Below are positions 8,958 through 17,548 of a stretch of 64,000 nt of DNA, piece after piece. Each line of letters starts with the position of its first letter. The stretch's first letter is position 1. Source of the stretch: Schizochytrium sp. CCTCC M209059 (lineage: Eukaryota > Sar > Bigyra > Thraustochytrida > Thraustochytriidae); assembly GCA_000818945.1 (NCBI GenBank), contig KN805387.1:486783-550782 (forward strand), in the 5' to 3' direction. The position numbers were made by a program, and so were the translations under genes. Below the pieces are notes generated by a model. It was not told the origin of the DNA, made no database searches, and worked only from the letters and a program-made list of their open reading frames with translations.

Positions 8958-11900
8958 ATGCGGCGCGGGTTCTTGCTCGCGCGGCGCAAAAGCGGCAGCG
9001 AAGCAGACGCAAGGTCTCGCGCAAGCCCTGAGCCAGACACCTCGGGCAAGCGTGGCGAAAACGGAAGATGGGACGCGGCCCGTGGAGGTGACGTCTCTGC
9101 CGGCGACGACTCAACCGCCCCAGCGCCTGGACGTCCACCTGCGAGAACGCAGACTTTGACCGAGGACGCAGTCGCCCGCGCAGGGCCGTCGCAACTGCGA
9201 TGCAGAGATAGCCACAGCGAAGTGGGGGCGTCGCAAGAAGCATCGCAAGATACCTCAAGACCGCGAGATGGCCCAGTCCTTGCACCACCACCACTGGAGC
9301 AAACTGCTTCTCTAGATCATCCAGCGCAAGGACGCGCTGAAAAGCAGGATTTGACGGCATCACTTGGCCCAGGTTCTTCTACCGGAGCGCAGATGCCGAT
9401 TTCATCTCAAAGTTTGCCTCTGCCCGGAACAGGGGCCTCGGCGGCACCGAGTTTGCCATCCAGGAGACAAGGGGAAGCGCCGCACGCCGTCTCGAAGACA
9501 TGTGACGTCGGCGAGGCAGAGGAAACAGATACAATGAAGAAAAGAACACCGACCCAGATGCGTACGAGTACATTGACATCATCATCTGCCGAAGCGCGCA
9601 AGCGTTTTCGTAACGCGCGAGCGGCCGCTGGCCGTCAAGTCCGGCGCGTGCACGTGCATGAGATTGACGCGCGTGAGTCTCTCCGTAATGTCGTCGAAGA
9701 TGTAAGACGTGCAACAGATCGTTTGCCTCGTCGTCGTAGACGCGCCTCGAGACGCAACGGAGGTGCTCTCAAGGATGAGGACGAGGATGATGAGGCGGCT
9801 TTATCTTCGAGTTCGTGCGAGCCTGGCGAGAGCGATGGCGAAATGCTCACTTCGGAGGACGTAAAAGATGATGCCAAGCAGGGTACTGCCTCTCGTTGTG
9901 AACCTGCTTCTTGTTTGAACGAAAACGCAGACGTAAACGCATCACGACTCACACCGGACGAAACAACGAATGCGACCGTAAGACACGCAGTGGAAGGACA
10001 AATGTCCGAGGATGGGACGGACCGCAGGCGCGGGGGGCAAAAGGTGCTTTTGCGAATTTTGCGGCCTCGGCCCGGTCTCGCGCAAGAGCGTACGACCAAT
10101 GGGCCGAGGCAAAGACAGCGCTCACAGTCGCTAACCAATTTACATACTAGCGAAACTCGCGCCCGCGCTGAGGACAGTGCTGCTCGGCAAGAGCAAGATG
10201 GAGATATGGGTCCGAACGCGAGCGTTCATGTCCATTCCAATGGCTCAAACACTGGGACGGCTGCCAATGTGGTCCACGCCGAAGGGCCGAGTTCAGCGCC
10301 GTCTCGGGAGGCCACTCCAACGAGACAAGCAAATGGCGCTGCTGTAGGTGGCGCTGCTGTTGGTGGCGCTACTGTCGACGGCGCTGCTGCGGCCTCGGGG
10401 GACTCCCAAATAAATGCGCCGATGAGTCCCCAGACAGCCAATCGTAAAAAGGCCCCGCGTCAGCTCTTCAAACGAATGAACGAAAAGCTCGTTTTGCATC
10501 AGCAACTTTTACTGCAGGTTCCAAAGCGAGGCGGTCCGCAGCAGCTCGACAAGGACGCGGAGGAGCACGTGACCTGTTCGATCTGCCTCAACACTTACGA
10601 TGAACCCGTCAAGACGTCTTGCGGACACATCTTTTGTCGAAAGTGTCTGGAGCAGACCAAGCAACATCATTTGCAGCAACAACAGCAACAACAGCAACAA
10701 CGCGCCACGCAGGCTCTGCGGCATGAACAGCTGCAAACGTTGCAGATCCGTCTGCCGCGGGCGGCAGGCCACGTCATATCTCAGCGCGTTAATCCCATTG
10801 TTCGCGCGCAGACGCAGCCTCGAACCCAAGCGCAAGCGCAAGCGCAAGTGCCGCAGCACCAGGCTGTACATCCGCCTGCAACGGCAGCAAATGGAGCCGG
10901 GTCGGTCTCACCAGGGTTAAACACGAGTGCGCCGCAGGCGCAGGGCGCGCATGGGGCAGCGATGAGTTCATTTCCATGCCCACTCTGCCGCAGCCAAATC
11001 ACACAAAATATTGCTGACTTGCCCGTGGCACAGGACATGATGTCGTATATGGAGCGATTTGTTGTGACGTGCACGAATAGGGGTTGCAAGGCTGCTGTGA
11101 GATTGGCTGACTTTCGTGCGCACCTTCGCGCCTGCGATTGGGTCGTTACACCATGCATGCACGCCAAGGCAGGCTGCGAGTGGCGAAGTCTGAAAAAGGA
11201 TCTGCAAGCGCACCTCGAGGTTTGTCCATACCACGCGATCCGACGTTTCTACCCTCTTGTGTTTGGCAAGCTGGAGCATGTGCATTCTCTTACGCATGAG
11301 CTGCAGGCGACTATTGCAACGCACGAAGAGGTATTCCGCCATCAATTAAGGCACTTAGTCCAGCTCAAACACCTTGACATTACAAGTTTTCGCGACAATT
11401 TGCGGATGCTTGGGCTCTACTTTTGGTGGCCACAGCGTCTCGTTCGCACTCAGGCGCAGTGGTTCCAATTTTCAGTGTTTTTGCAGATTTCGCTGCTCTT
11501 TCTATGGCCGCTTCTCGCATGCACTTATATCGAAGCAGCAGGGAGTATCCACGCCGGAGATGCGGAAAGCTTCTTTCGTATTCCTGCCAATGCGAGTATG
11601 ACCCTGAAAGATCTTTGGGCCGAAGGCGTTGCGCATGCATCGAACTTCACGCGTCCACCCGCCATCTCGCCAACGGCCTTCCTTCCGGAGATTCTTGGCA
11701 CAACAGGCAATCCAATGCGCATCGGCCTCTGCGATGCGGCAATTTTTCCAGAGTGGTTCTGCATGCACATGCCCGTGGTACTTGTCCTTTTATGTTCATT
11801 CGTGCTGCTAGAGGTCGGGTTACTCGAAGGAGCGCACTCGGAGCATAAGCTTCGCATCAAAATTTACAATACGACGCAACCAAACACGAACGGAGCGCGC

Positions 11901-12533
11901 CCCTCGCGCGTAGAGGTGGGGCCCTCTGTCGCTGAGTCGAATGCTCCGCAAGGGGCTCGCGCATGGCGCTTTGTCATTCGAGAAAAAATTGCTCCGCTAG
12001 AGGTGCTTTTGGGCTTGGTCGTTTGCCTTTTATTCTCTCAACTTTCGCTCGGGTACCAAATTGTTTTAGCAGTCGCGTTCCTTCCAGGACTATGCTTGCA
12101 CGAGACTGTGGCAGACCACAATTTCGTGCGACCTGTTTTGGCCGGTGCCTTTGTTGGTTTCCAGTGCGCGTGGGTCCACCCTCGCGTTCTTGTTGCTGCC
12201 AACATCTTGGCGATTGTGCACACGCCATACTGTCCAGTCTTTGCAGAAGATGATGCCTTTGCGTCAAGAGTACGACTCGCATCCGTTGGACTCATGCATC
12301 TCGCGCTTCCGGAGGTATATTTTATGGGATTTGTATTGAGCACAGGGCTCTTTTACGCCGGCCGTACGGGCTTGCCAGCCTTGCGAAGGCGTTTGCAGAG
12401 CTCAATCAATGAGGCGTCACCAGACCCCGTGTGTCAAGGTGTTCTTGCCTTGGGACTGACCGCTCAAGCAATGCTTACATGGAAGACTTTGCTTGTCGCC
12501 ATTGAGCGTACGCTGGTTTATTCCACTGCTTGA
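8958..12533 (+). CDS. Multi-pass membrane RING-finger protein with TRAF-type zinc finger
   Basis: The product is 1191 residues; the open frame extends upstream only from a TTG, so the first ATG (8958) is used. Residues 1-530 are disordered (Ser, Arg, acidic and Ala/Gly stretches). A C3HC4 RING follows: C540-x2-C543, C555-x-H557-x2-C560-x2-C563, then C674-x2-C677. The last pair is separated from C563 by about 110 residues containing poly-Gln and Gln-Ala repeats. A TRAF-like Cys/His region lies at about 702-760. Several hydrophobic segments from about residue 837 to the end give a polytopic C-terminus. RING proteins are E3 ubiquitin ligases that recruit an E2; together with the membrane domain this suggests membrane-anchored ubiquitination. 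Substrate unknown. The long RING loop is unusual but all eight ligands are present. Confidence 0.85.
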   Translation: MRRGFLLARRKSGSEADARSRASPEPDTSGKRGENGRWDAARGGDVSAGDDSTAPAPGRPPARTQTLTEDAVARAGPSQLRCRDSHSEVGASQEASQDTSRPRDGPVLAPPPLEQTASLDHPAQGRAEKQDLTASLGPGSSTGAQMPISSQSLPLPGTGASAAPSLPSRRQGEAPHAVSKTCDVGEAEETDTMKKRTPTQMRTSTLTSSSAEARKRFRNARAAAGRQVRRVHVHEIDARESLRNVVEDVRRATDRLPRRRRRASRRNGGALKDEDEDDEAALSSSSCEPGESDGEMLTSEDVKDDAKQGTASRCEPASCLNENADVNASRLTPDETTNATVRHAVEGQMSEDGTDRRRGGQKVLLRILRPRPGLAQERTTNGPRQRQRSQSLTNLHTSETRARAEDSAARQEQDGDMGPNASVHVHSNGSNTGTAANVVHAEGPSSAPSREATPTRQANGAAVGGAAVGGATVDGAAAASGDSQINAPMSPQTANRKKAPRQLFKRMNEKLVLHQQLLLQVPKRGGPQQLDKDAEEHVTCSICLNTYDEPVKTSCGHIFCRKCLEQTKQHHLQQQQQQQQQRATQALRHEQLQTLQIRLPRAAGHVISQRVNPIVRAQTQPRTQAQAQAQVPQHQAVHPPATAANGAGSVSPGLNTSAPQAQGAHGAAMSSFPCPLCRSQITQNIADLPVAQDMMSYMERFVVTCTNRGCKAAVRLADFRAHLRACDWVVTPCMHAKAGCEWRSLKKDLQAHLEVCPYHAIRRFYPLVFGKLEHVHSLTHELQATIATHEEVFRHQLRHLVQLKHLDITSFRDNLRMLGLYFWWPQRLVRTQAQWFQFSVFLQISLLFLWPLLACTYIEAAGSIHAGDAESFFRIPANASMTLKDLWAEGVAHASNFTRPPAISPTAFLPEILGTTGNPMRIGLCDAAIFPEWFCMHMPVVLVLLCSFVLLEVGLLEGAHSEHKLRIKIYNTTQPNTNGARPSRVEVGPSVAESNAPQGARAWRFVIREKIAPLEVLLGLVVCLLFSQLSLGYQIVLAVAFLPGLCLHETVADHNFVRPVLAGAFVGFQCAWVHPRVLVAANILAIVHTPYCPVFAEDDAFASRVRLASVGLMHLALPEVYFMGFVLSTGLFYAGRTGLPALRRRLQSSINEASPDPVCQGVLALGLTAQAMLTWKTLLVAIERTLVYSTA
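10675..10701 (+). repeat. CAG/CAA poly-Gln tract inside the RING loop
   Basis: A run of CAG and CAA codons within the RING insertion of the membrane RING gene gives a short poly-Gln. It lies between zinc ligands C563 and C674, where it lengthens the loop without removing ligands. Confidence 0.8.
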
Positions 12534-12809
12534 AACATGGCGAAAAGCAGGAATAGATGCTACCAAAGCGTTCGTTACTGGAGCGTTCGATTGGTTGGAC
12601 GTATCACCAAAAGGGACGATGACGCAAGATGTCATCATTTCATTGGTTGGTGGAAGAAGGCCACGTTTGTGACTATGGAGCGTATGCTGGTTCGTTCTGG
12701 AAAAAGTGTAATAAGTGACAAAGGAAGAGAGAAAGTAAGCCGCAAGAGAGAGCATAAGAAGTTCAACTTAGATTAACGAAAAAGACATAGACTGTTGTCT
12801 GCCAGTACT
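12534..12809. other. Convergent 3' intergenic region
   Basis: This 276-bp spacer lies between the stops of the RING gene and ETHE1. A stretch at 12677-12700 resembles the last codons of the RING gene (GAGCGTAYGCTGGTT), which may be a decayed local duplication. No gene is visible. Confidence 0.35.
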
Positions 12810-13658
12810 TTACTCTCCCGGAACCTCGTGCAGTCCACACAGCATATTGAACGGGAGCGCACGGTCAATCTGCTTGGAATATTGCAGGTTTAGGTTGGCC
12901 ATGATACTCTTGAAGGTTGCCTTGTCCTTGGAAAGGCGAGGATTGTATCTTTTCTCCTCGCAAACAGTCGACATTGTTCGCCCCCGATAATCGTGCGCAG
13001 GAAGCAGAATGGTGTCCTCGTCAAGAGTGAAGATATTTTGCTGCACCGATTCGTAGAGCTCGTCTGCGCTTCCTCCTTGGAAGTCAGTCCTGCCACAGCC
13101 GCGAATGAGCAAAGTGTCCCCTGTAAAAGCGAGTTGACGGTCTGCATCGTCCTTGAGCACGAGAGTGTGGCACCCTTGAGTATGGCCCGGGGTATGAAGG
13201 AATGTAAGCGAGAATCGTCCAATCGAAAGCGCATCTCCCTCGGCGACCTTGACATCCGCCTTGGCAGTTTCATTGCCCGCGGCACCAAGAACGCTCTTAA
13301 GGGCCGGAATGCGCTTCTTCATGCGGCCGGTCGCGGTGAGGTGATCCGCATGGACATGAGTATTGACCGCGTATCGCAAATTGGGCTTTTTGAAGACCTC
13401 TTCGAGAAGCTCCAAGTCGCGGTCTGTGTGGGATAGCACCGGATCAATGATCGCCGCGTCTCCTGATTCTCGGTCCCCAATCAAGTACGTGTACGTGCAC
13501 GAGGTTTGGTCAAAGAGCTGCCGGAACACGAGCTGACTTCCAGGGACAGCGCGGTGCATGCTCCTCCTCTGCTGCTGCGGTCCCGCCGCCCCAACTCGAA
13601 TTGCGAGCTCGCCCAGGTGCTGCCCGAGGCGCGCAGATCTTCGGAAGGCTTGGAGCAT
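12810..13658 (-). CDS. ETHE1: ETHE1-type persulfide dioxygenase, mitochondrial
   Basis: The product is 282 residues from the first ATG (13658). It is a metallo-beta-lactamase-fold enzyme of the ETHE1 family, which oxidises glutathione persulfide to sulfite in the mitochondrial matrix during sulfide detoxification, using a mononuclear iron. The metal motif HVHADH is at residues 101-106. The family signature GDTLLIRGCGRTDFQ, the TPGHTQGCH loop and the AHDY motif follow. The first 35-40 residues are Arg/Ala/Gln-rich with no acidic residue except one Glu, fitting a mitochondrial presequence; Met34 is an alternative start for a non-imported form. Length matches the family core (about 240-250) plus presequence. 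It is convergent with the RING gene and divergent from the immunophilin gene. Confidence 0.93.
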   Translation of the reverse strand: MLQAFRRSARLGQHLGELAIRVGAAGPQQQRRSMHRAVPGSQLVFRQLFDQTSCTYTYLIGDRESGDAAIIDPVLSHTDRDLELLEEVFKKPNLRYAVNTHVHADHLTATGRMKKRIPALKSVLGAAGNETAKADVKVAEGDALSIGRFSLTFLHTPGHTQGCHTLVLKDDADRQLAFTGDTLLIRGCGRTDFQGGSADELYESVQQNIFTLDEDTILLPAHDYRGRTMSTVCEEKRYNPRLSKDKATFKSIMANLNLQYSKQIDRALPFNMLCGLHEVPGE

Positions 13659-13690
13659 CGTCTTACTTGCTGGTTTGCTCACACTGTATC

Positions 13691-13740
13691 ACACAAACAA
13701 ACAAACCAACAAACAAACGAACAAACGAACAAACCAAAAG
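13691..13740. repeat. (AAAC)n tetranucleotide array
   Basis: About eleven imperfect copies of AAAC with CAAC and GAAC variants. A second array of the same type occurs at 53421-53458. Confidence 0.85.
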
Positions 13741-14101
13741 TCGATCTCCTTTCAGCTGCAGCTGGCTGCTGCACTGCTACACGCTCCTCTCTCGCTCAAG
13801 CGCCGTGAGGTATTCCGAGACTGCCAGGCCCGCCGCCAGCACGCCCGAGTTCTGTCTGGCTGATCTGCGCCCATTCTCCGACCCACTTTTCCCGTCCCAG
13901 CACAACGGGTGCGCGCAAAATATCCCTGAACCCGCGCACACCGGGTCCCCGTATTGGGTGTGTACCGAAGAGGCGCGGGAACGCGGGGAAGGCGAAGATT
14001 TTTTCTCGAAAGAGGCCTGGCCCGGGCAACCGTGCAGGCGCGGCGCACGTGGCCGCCGACGACTGCGAGCGGCGCGGCTTGCGGGCAGACCAGAATCGGA
14101 G

Positions 14102-14200
14102 GTAAGTCAGTCAAGGCGCGCGTAGATTGCGCTTTGCAGCTAGCTGGCCAGAGGGCCGGGCCGGTTGCCGCCACCGCTGCCGGCGTCTCGTACTTGCTAG
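14102..14200 (+). other. Candidate 5'-leader intron of the immunophilin gene
   Basis: It starts with GGAG|GTAAGT and ends with TACTTGCTAG, 150 bp before the ATG at 14351. If spliced, it lies wholly in the 5' untranslated region. Pattern-based only. Confidence 0.3.
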
Positions 14201-14304
14201 TTGGGAAGAGCTAGAAAGCTGATCGATCTCGAACAGAAGCTACAGCAGCAGTTGGAGCAGACCAAAAACGCCAAGAGCGAAGCGGTACAGAAGGGACAGA
14301 AGCA

Positions 14305-14337
14305 GCAGCAGCAGCAGCAGCAGTAGCAGCAGCGGCA
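14305..14337 (+). repeat. CAG run in the 5' leader of the immunophilin gene
   Basis: Seven to nine CAG units, one interrupted by TAG, end 14 bp before the start codon. The TAG closes the reading frame, so the tract is leader rather than an N-terminal poly-Gln. Confidence 0.8.
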
Positions 14338-14350
14338 GGAAGACAGGAAG

Positions 14351-15817
14351 ATGGCGGAAGAGCAAGAGACGCCCAAGGGCTTGGCCACCGAGGTGGGCCA
14401 GGAGATCGACCTCACCGGCGATGGCGGTATCGTGAAAAAGGTGCTCGCTCTGGGCGAAGAGGACGGCGCCACACCGCAGAGTGGAGACCAGGTGTACGCG
14501 CACTACACCGGCACGCTCGAGGATGGGACCAAGTTTGACTCGAGCCGCGATCGCGGCAAGGAGTTCGACTTTACGATCGGCCAGGGTCAGGTGATCAAGG
14601 GCTGGGACGTTGGTTTTGCCTCAATGCGCAAGGGCGAGCGCGCCGAGCTCATTATCAAGTCTGACTACGGCTACGGAGACAGTGGCTCCCCGCCCAAGAT
14701 TCCTGGCGGCGCCACACTCAAATTCGACGTGGAGCTTCTTCGTTTCGGACCCAAGCCCAAGGAGAAGTGGGAGATGAGCACGCCGGAAAAGATCGAAGAG
14801 GCGAAAAAGTACAAGGCGCAGGGTCTCGAGGCTTTCCAAGCCAAGGACTTTAGCACTGCTCAGTCCGAGTGGGACACTGCTCTCGACTACGTTGAGTTCC
14901 TCGACGGCGAGGGCGAGCAGGTCAAGGAGGGCAACGAGCTCAAGCTCTCCCTGCAGCTGAACCTTGCCCAGGTCGGACTCCTGACCAAGGACTACCAGAG
15001 CGTCTTCAAGTACACAAACGCGGTGCTCAGAGATCACCCCGACAACGTCAAGGCCCTCTTTCGTCGCGGTACGGCGCATTCTGCTTTGGCCGACTTTCCT
15101 GCGGCCAAAGCGGACCTCCTCCGCGCGCGCGACCTTGACAAGGAAAACAAGGCCGTGCTGCGCGAGCTGGGACTTCTCAAGAAGCGCATTCAAGATGCCA
15201 AGGATAAGGAGAAGTCTCTTTTTGGCAATGCCTTTTCAAAAATTAGTGGTGGAATCTACACGGAGAAGAAGACGGTCAAGCCCTCGGTTGCGCACGACAA
15301 GCACAAAGATTGCCCGCAGGTGTACTTTGACGTCAAGGTTGGCGAGGACGCCGAACCAGAGCGCATTGAGATGGAACTCTTCAAGGACACTGTGCCCAAG
15401 ACGGCCGAAAACTTTCGCGCATTGTGCACGGGCGAAAAGGGTTTCGGATACAAGGGATGCACCTTTCACCGTGTCATTAAGGACTTTATGATCCAGGGTG
15501 GCGACTTTACGAACCACAACGGCACAGGTGGCAAGTCGATTTATGGCGAAAAGTTTGAGGATGAGGACTTTGGCTCAAAGCATTCCGAGGCCGGTCTCCT
15601 CTCGATGGCGAATGCCGGGCCGAACACCAACGGTTCGCAATTCTTTATCATCACTGCCGAAGGCGGCACCCCTCACCTTGACGGCAAGCATGTCGTCTTT
15701 GGCCGCGTCACCAAGGGCATGGAAATCGTCCGCAAGATCGAGGACTCGGAGACCGACGGCTCGGACAAGCCCAAGTCTGCGGTCACGATCGTGGACTGCG
15801 GTGAGATGACTGCCTAA
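14351..15817 (+). CDS. Dual-family immunophilin: FKBP-TPR-cyclophilin fusion
   Basis: The product is 488 residues, with a good start context (GAAGATGG). Residues 20-132 are an FKBP-type prolyl isomerase with the drug-pocket residues in place (Tyr52, Phe62, Asp63, Val81, Ile82, Trp85, Tyr108, Ile117, Phe125). Residues about 148-285 are TPR helices. Residues about 323-485 are a cyclophilin with catalytic Arg374, Phe379 and Gln382 (HRVIKDFMIQGGDF) and NGSQFF. The position of human CypA Trp121, a main cyclosporin contact, is His442, as in Cyp40-type proteins. FKBP-TPR-cyclophilin order matches the 'FCBP' dual-family immunophilins described in Toxoplasma. Likely cytosolic chaperone or signalling cofactor; the TPR part could bind Hsp90, though this was not checked residue by residue. 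No signal peptide. Confidence 0.95.
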   Translation: MAEEQETPKGLATEVGQEIDLTGDGGIVKKVLALGEEDGATPQSGDQVYAHYTGTLEDGTKFDSSRDRGKEFDFTIGQGQVIKGWDVGFASMRKGERAELIIKSDYGYGDSGSPPKIPGGATLKFDVELLRFGPKPKEKWEMSTPEKIEEAKKYKAQGLEAFQAKDFSTAQSEWDTALDYVEFLDGEGEQVKEGNELKLSLQLNLAQVGLLTKDYQSVFKYTNAVLRDHPDNVKALFRRGTAHSALADFPAAKADLLRARDLDKENKAVLRELGLLKKRIQDAKDKEKSLFGNAFSKISGGIYTEKKTVKPSVAHDKHKDCPQVYFDVKVGEDAEPERIEMELFKDTVPKTAENFRALCTGEKGFGYKGCTFHRVIKDFMIQGGDFTNHNGTGGKSIYGEKFEDEDFGSKHSEAGLLSMANAGPNTNGSQFFIITAEGGTPHLDGKHVVFGRVTKGMEIVRKIEDSETDGSDKPKSAVTIVDCGEMTA

Positions 15818-16204
15818 TCGCTGGCTGACTTTCAAAAAACTTCATGCCATGAAGTGAAGAGCTCTTGTTCACGGCAGCGTTTTCTTTTTCCTCTCATTGC
15901 AGCAGCATGACCCTTATGCAACCCGAGAGAGCGTGAGAGAGGAATGGGCCGAAAGAAGGTAGAGCAAGGAGAGCGAGAGAAGGACAGATGTGCTAAAGTC
16001 AAGCACAGCTAGATTTCCTTCCTGCTCAGAGACTCGTCCTTGAGCAAGAGGAAACGAATCGAAAAAGATAACTGCGAAACCTTTCTGATTTTTTTTTCTT
16101 TCTTTTTTTCTTTCTTTCATCGAAAGAGGCCTAGGCCTTGCTGCTTATGTGGGCACACGCAACGAAACGAACACGGCGAAAATTCGTGAACACTTATAAG
16201 AATC
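15818..16204. other. Convergent 3' intergenic region
   Basis: A 387-bp spacer between the immunophilin and eEF1-gamma stops. It holds a T/CTTT-rich tract at 16089-16120, likely part of the 3' end of one of the two transcripts. No gene seen. Confidence 0.4.
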
Positions 16205-17398
16205 TTACTTGAAGACCTTGCAGTCAAGGTAGCCGCGGGGCTCACCGACGCCGGTGACCTCGTCAGCCTCGGAGCACCAGTACTCGGCAATGATGGCCTT
16301 GTTCTTGTCGTTGAGCTCCATCTTGATCCACTCGTGGTACTCGGCATCGGGGTTGCTGTCGATGATGGCGTCGACGTTGTCGCCACGGAAGAGCCAGCAG
16401 CCCTCGAGCTGCTGCGAGTCCTTAGTGCCGAGGATGAGGAGGGTGCCGAAGAGGTACTTGCGCACGGCGTCAAGACGCTGGCAGAAGCCACCGGCAAGGT
16501 TGCTGGTCTGGAAGTCAACCTTGAGCTCCTCGTTGAACTTGTACTTGCTGACCCAGATGCTCCAGCCGTTAGTGTCGAGGTTCTCCCAGAGCCAGTTCAT
16601 GGCGTCGTACGGGTTGCGGGCGTTCGAGTATTGGCGCTTCCAGGCGTCCATGACAAAGTCGCTCTTGGGGAGCTTGCCGAGAAGGGTGACGGGGTCAGCC
16701 TTCTCCTCCTTCTTGGGGGCCTCCTCCTTGGGGGCCTCGGCCTTGGGGGCGGCGGCGGCCTTCTTGGGCTCGGCGAGGGACTTGACAGCGGTCTTGCACA
16801 TGGTGACGGGGCCAATGACCTTGAGGAAGTTGGTCTGGTTGACGCAGGTCTCGAACCAGCGCGTCACGCAGACGAGCTGCTTGCGGGCCTTGGCGTCGAG
16901 CACGAGCTTCATGGGGAGGACGAGCGCGGCGGCGATGGCAATGTCGGCGAGGGTGATGGAGCGGCCGACGAGGAAGGTCTCGGTCTTGAGGTGGTCCTCG
17001 AGGACGGCGAGGGCGCTCTTGAGGGCCTTGACAGCGGCCGAGGTGACCTCCGGCGAGTTCTCGGTCCAGCCGATGATCGGGTAGGTGGCCATGGTGGCAG
17101 GGACCTCAATCTCGTTGGCGCAAAAGTCAACCCAGGACTCAATCTGGGCCTGCTCGAAGGCGTCCTTGCCCACAAGCTCGCTCTTGCCAGCGGCGACAAA
17201 CTTCATCGCGGCGTTGCTGGTGAAGAGGCAGCCCTTGTCGGTCTCGAGCATCGGGAGGCGGTTGGCGGCCGCCTTGCCCTTGATGTCGCTCTCCTTGGCG
17301 CCGGTCACGATGTCAAGCGAGGCGCCGGCATACTGGGCGGCCACGATGATCTTCTGGGCGCGGAAGGAGCCCTCGCGAGCGTAAAGCTTCATGGTCAT
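16205..17398 (-). CDS. EEF1G: Translation elongation factor 1-gamma (eEF1B gamma)
   Basis: The product is 397 residues. It is the structural subunit of the eEF1B nucleotide-exchange complex that recharges eEF1A with GTP. Residues 1-80 are a thioredoxin-like GST N-domain (MTMKLYAREGSFRAQKI), about 90-205 a GST C-domain, and 210-237 a Lys/Glu/Ala/Pro linker. From about 238 to the end comes the EF1G domain, including NPYDAMNWLWENLDTNGWSI and the terminal GEPRGYLDCKVFK. Met1 and Met3 are both possible starts. Length is typical (about 400-440). The highly skewed GC-rich codon use fits a highly expressed gene and creates long antisense open frames. Upstream is a GA-repeat plus TATA block. Confidence 0.97.
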   Translation of the reverse strand: MTMKLYAREGSFRAQKIIVAAQYAGASLDIVTGAKESDIKGKAAANRLPMLETDKGCLFTSNAAMKFVAAGKSELVGKDAFEQAQIESWVDFCANEIEVPATMATYPIIGWTENSPEVTSAAVKALKSALAVLEDHLKTETFLVGRSITLADIAIAAALVLPMKLVLDAKARKQLVCVTRWFETCVNQTNFLKVIGPVTMCKTAVKSLAEPKKAAAAPKAEAPKEEAPKKEEKADPVTLLGKLPKSDFVMDAWKRQYSNARNPYDAMNWLWENLDTNGWSIWVSKYKFNEELKVDFQTSNLAGGFCQRLDAVRKYLFGTLLILGTKDSQQLEGCWLFRGDNVDAIIDSNPDAEYHEWIKMELNDKNKAIIAEYWCSEADEVTGVGEPRGYLDCKVFK

Positions 17399-17515
17399 TT
17401 TGGAAAAGTGGTTTGTTTGCTTGCTAATTTGCTTTCGTCTGCAGAGTCATTCGTCCAATCAGAATCTACCACGTCAGTTGCCGTTCTTTCGCTGTGCTTT
17501 CGCTTATCCCATATA

Positions 17516-17548
<33 letters not shown>

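Larger units (their letters stand above)
13659..14350. other. Divergent intergenic region ETHE1 / immunophilin
   Basis: About 690 bp with an AAAC microsatellite (13691-13740), GC-rich sequence, a possible 5'-leader intron (14102-14200) and a CAG run just before the immunophilin ATG. Frames here are low-complexity shadows. Confidence 0.45.
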
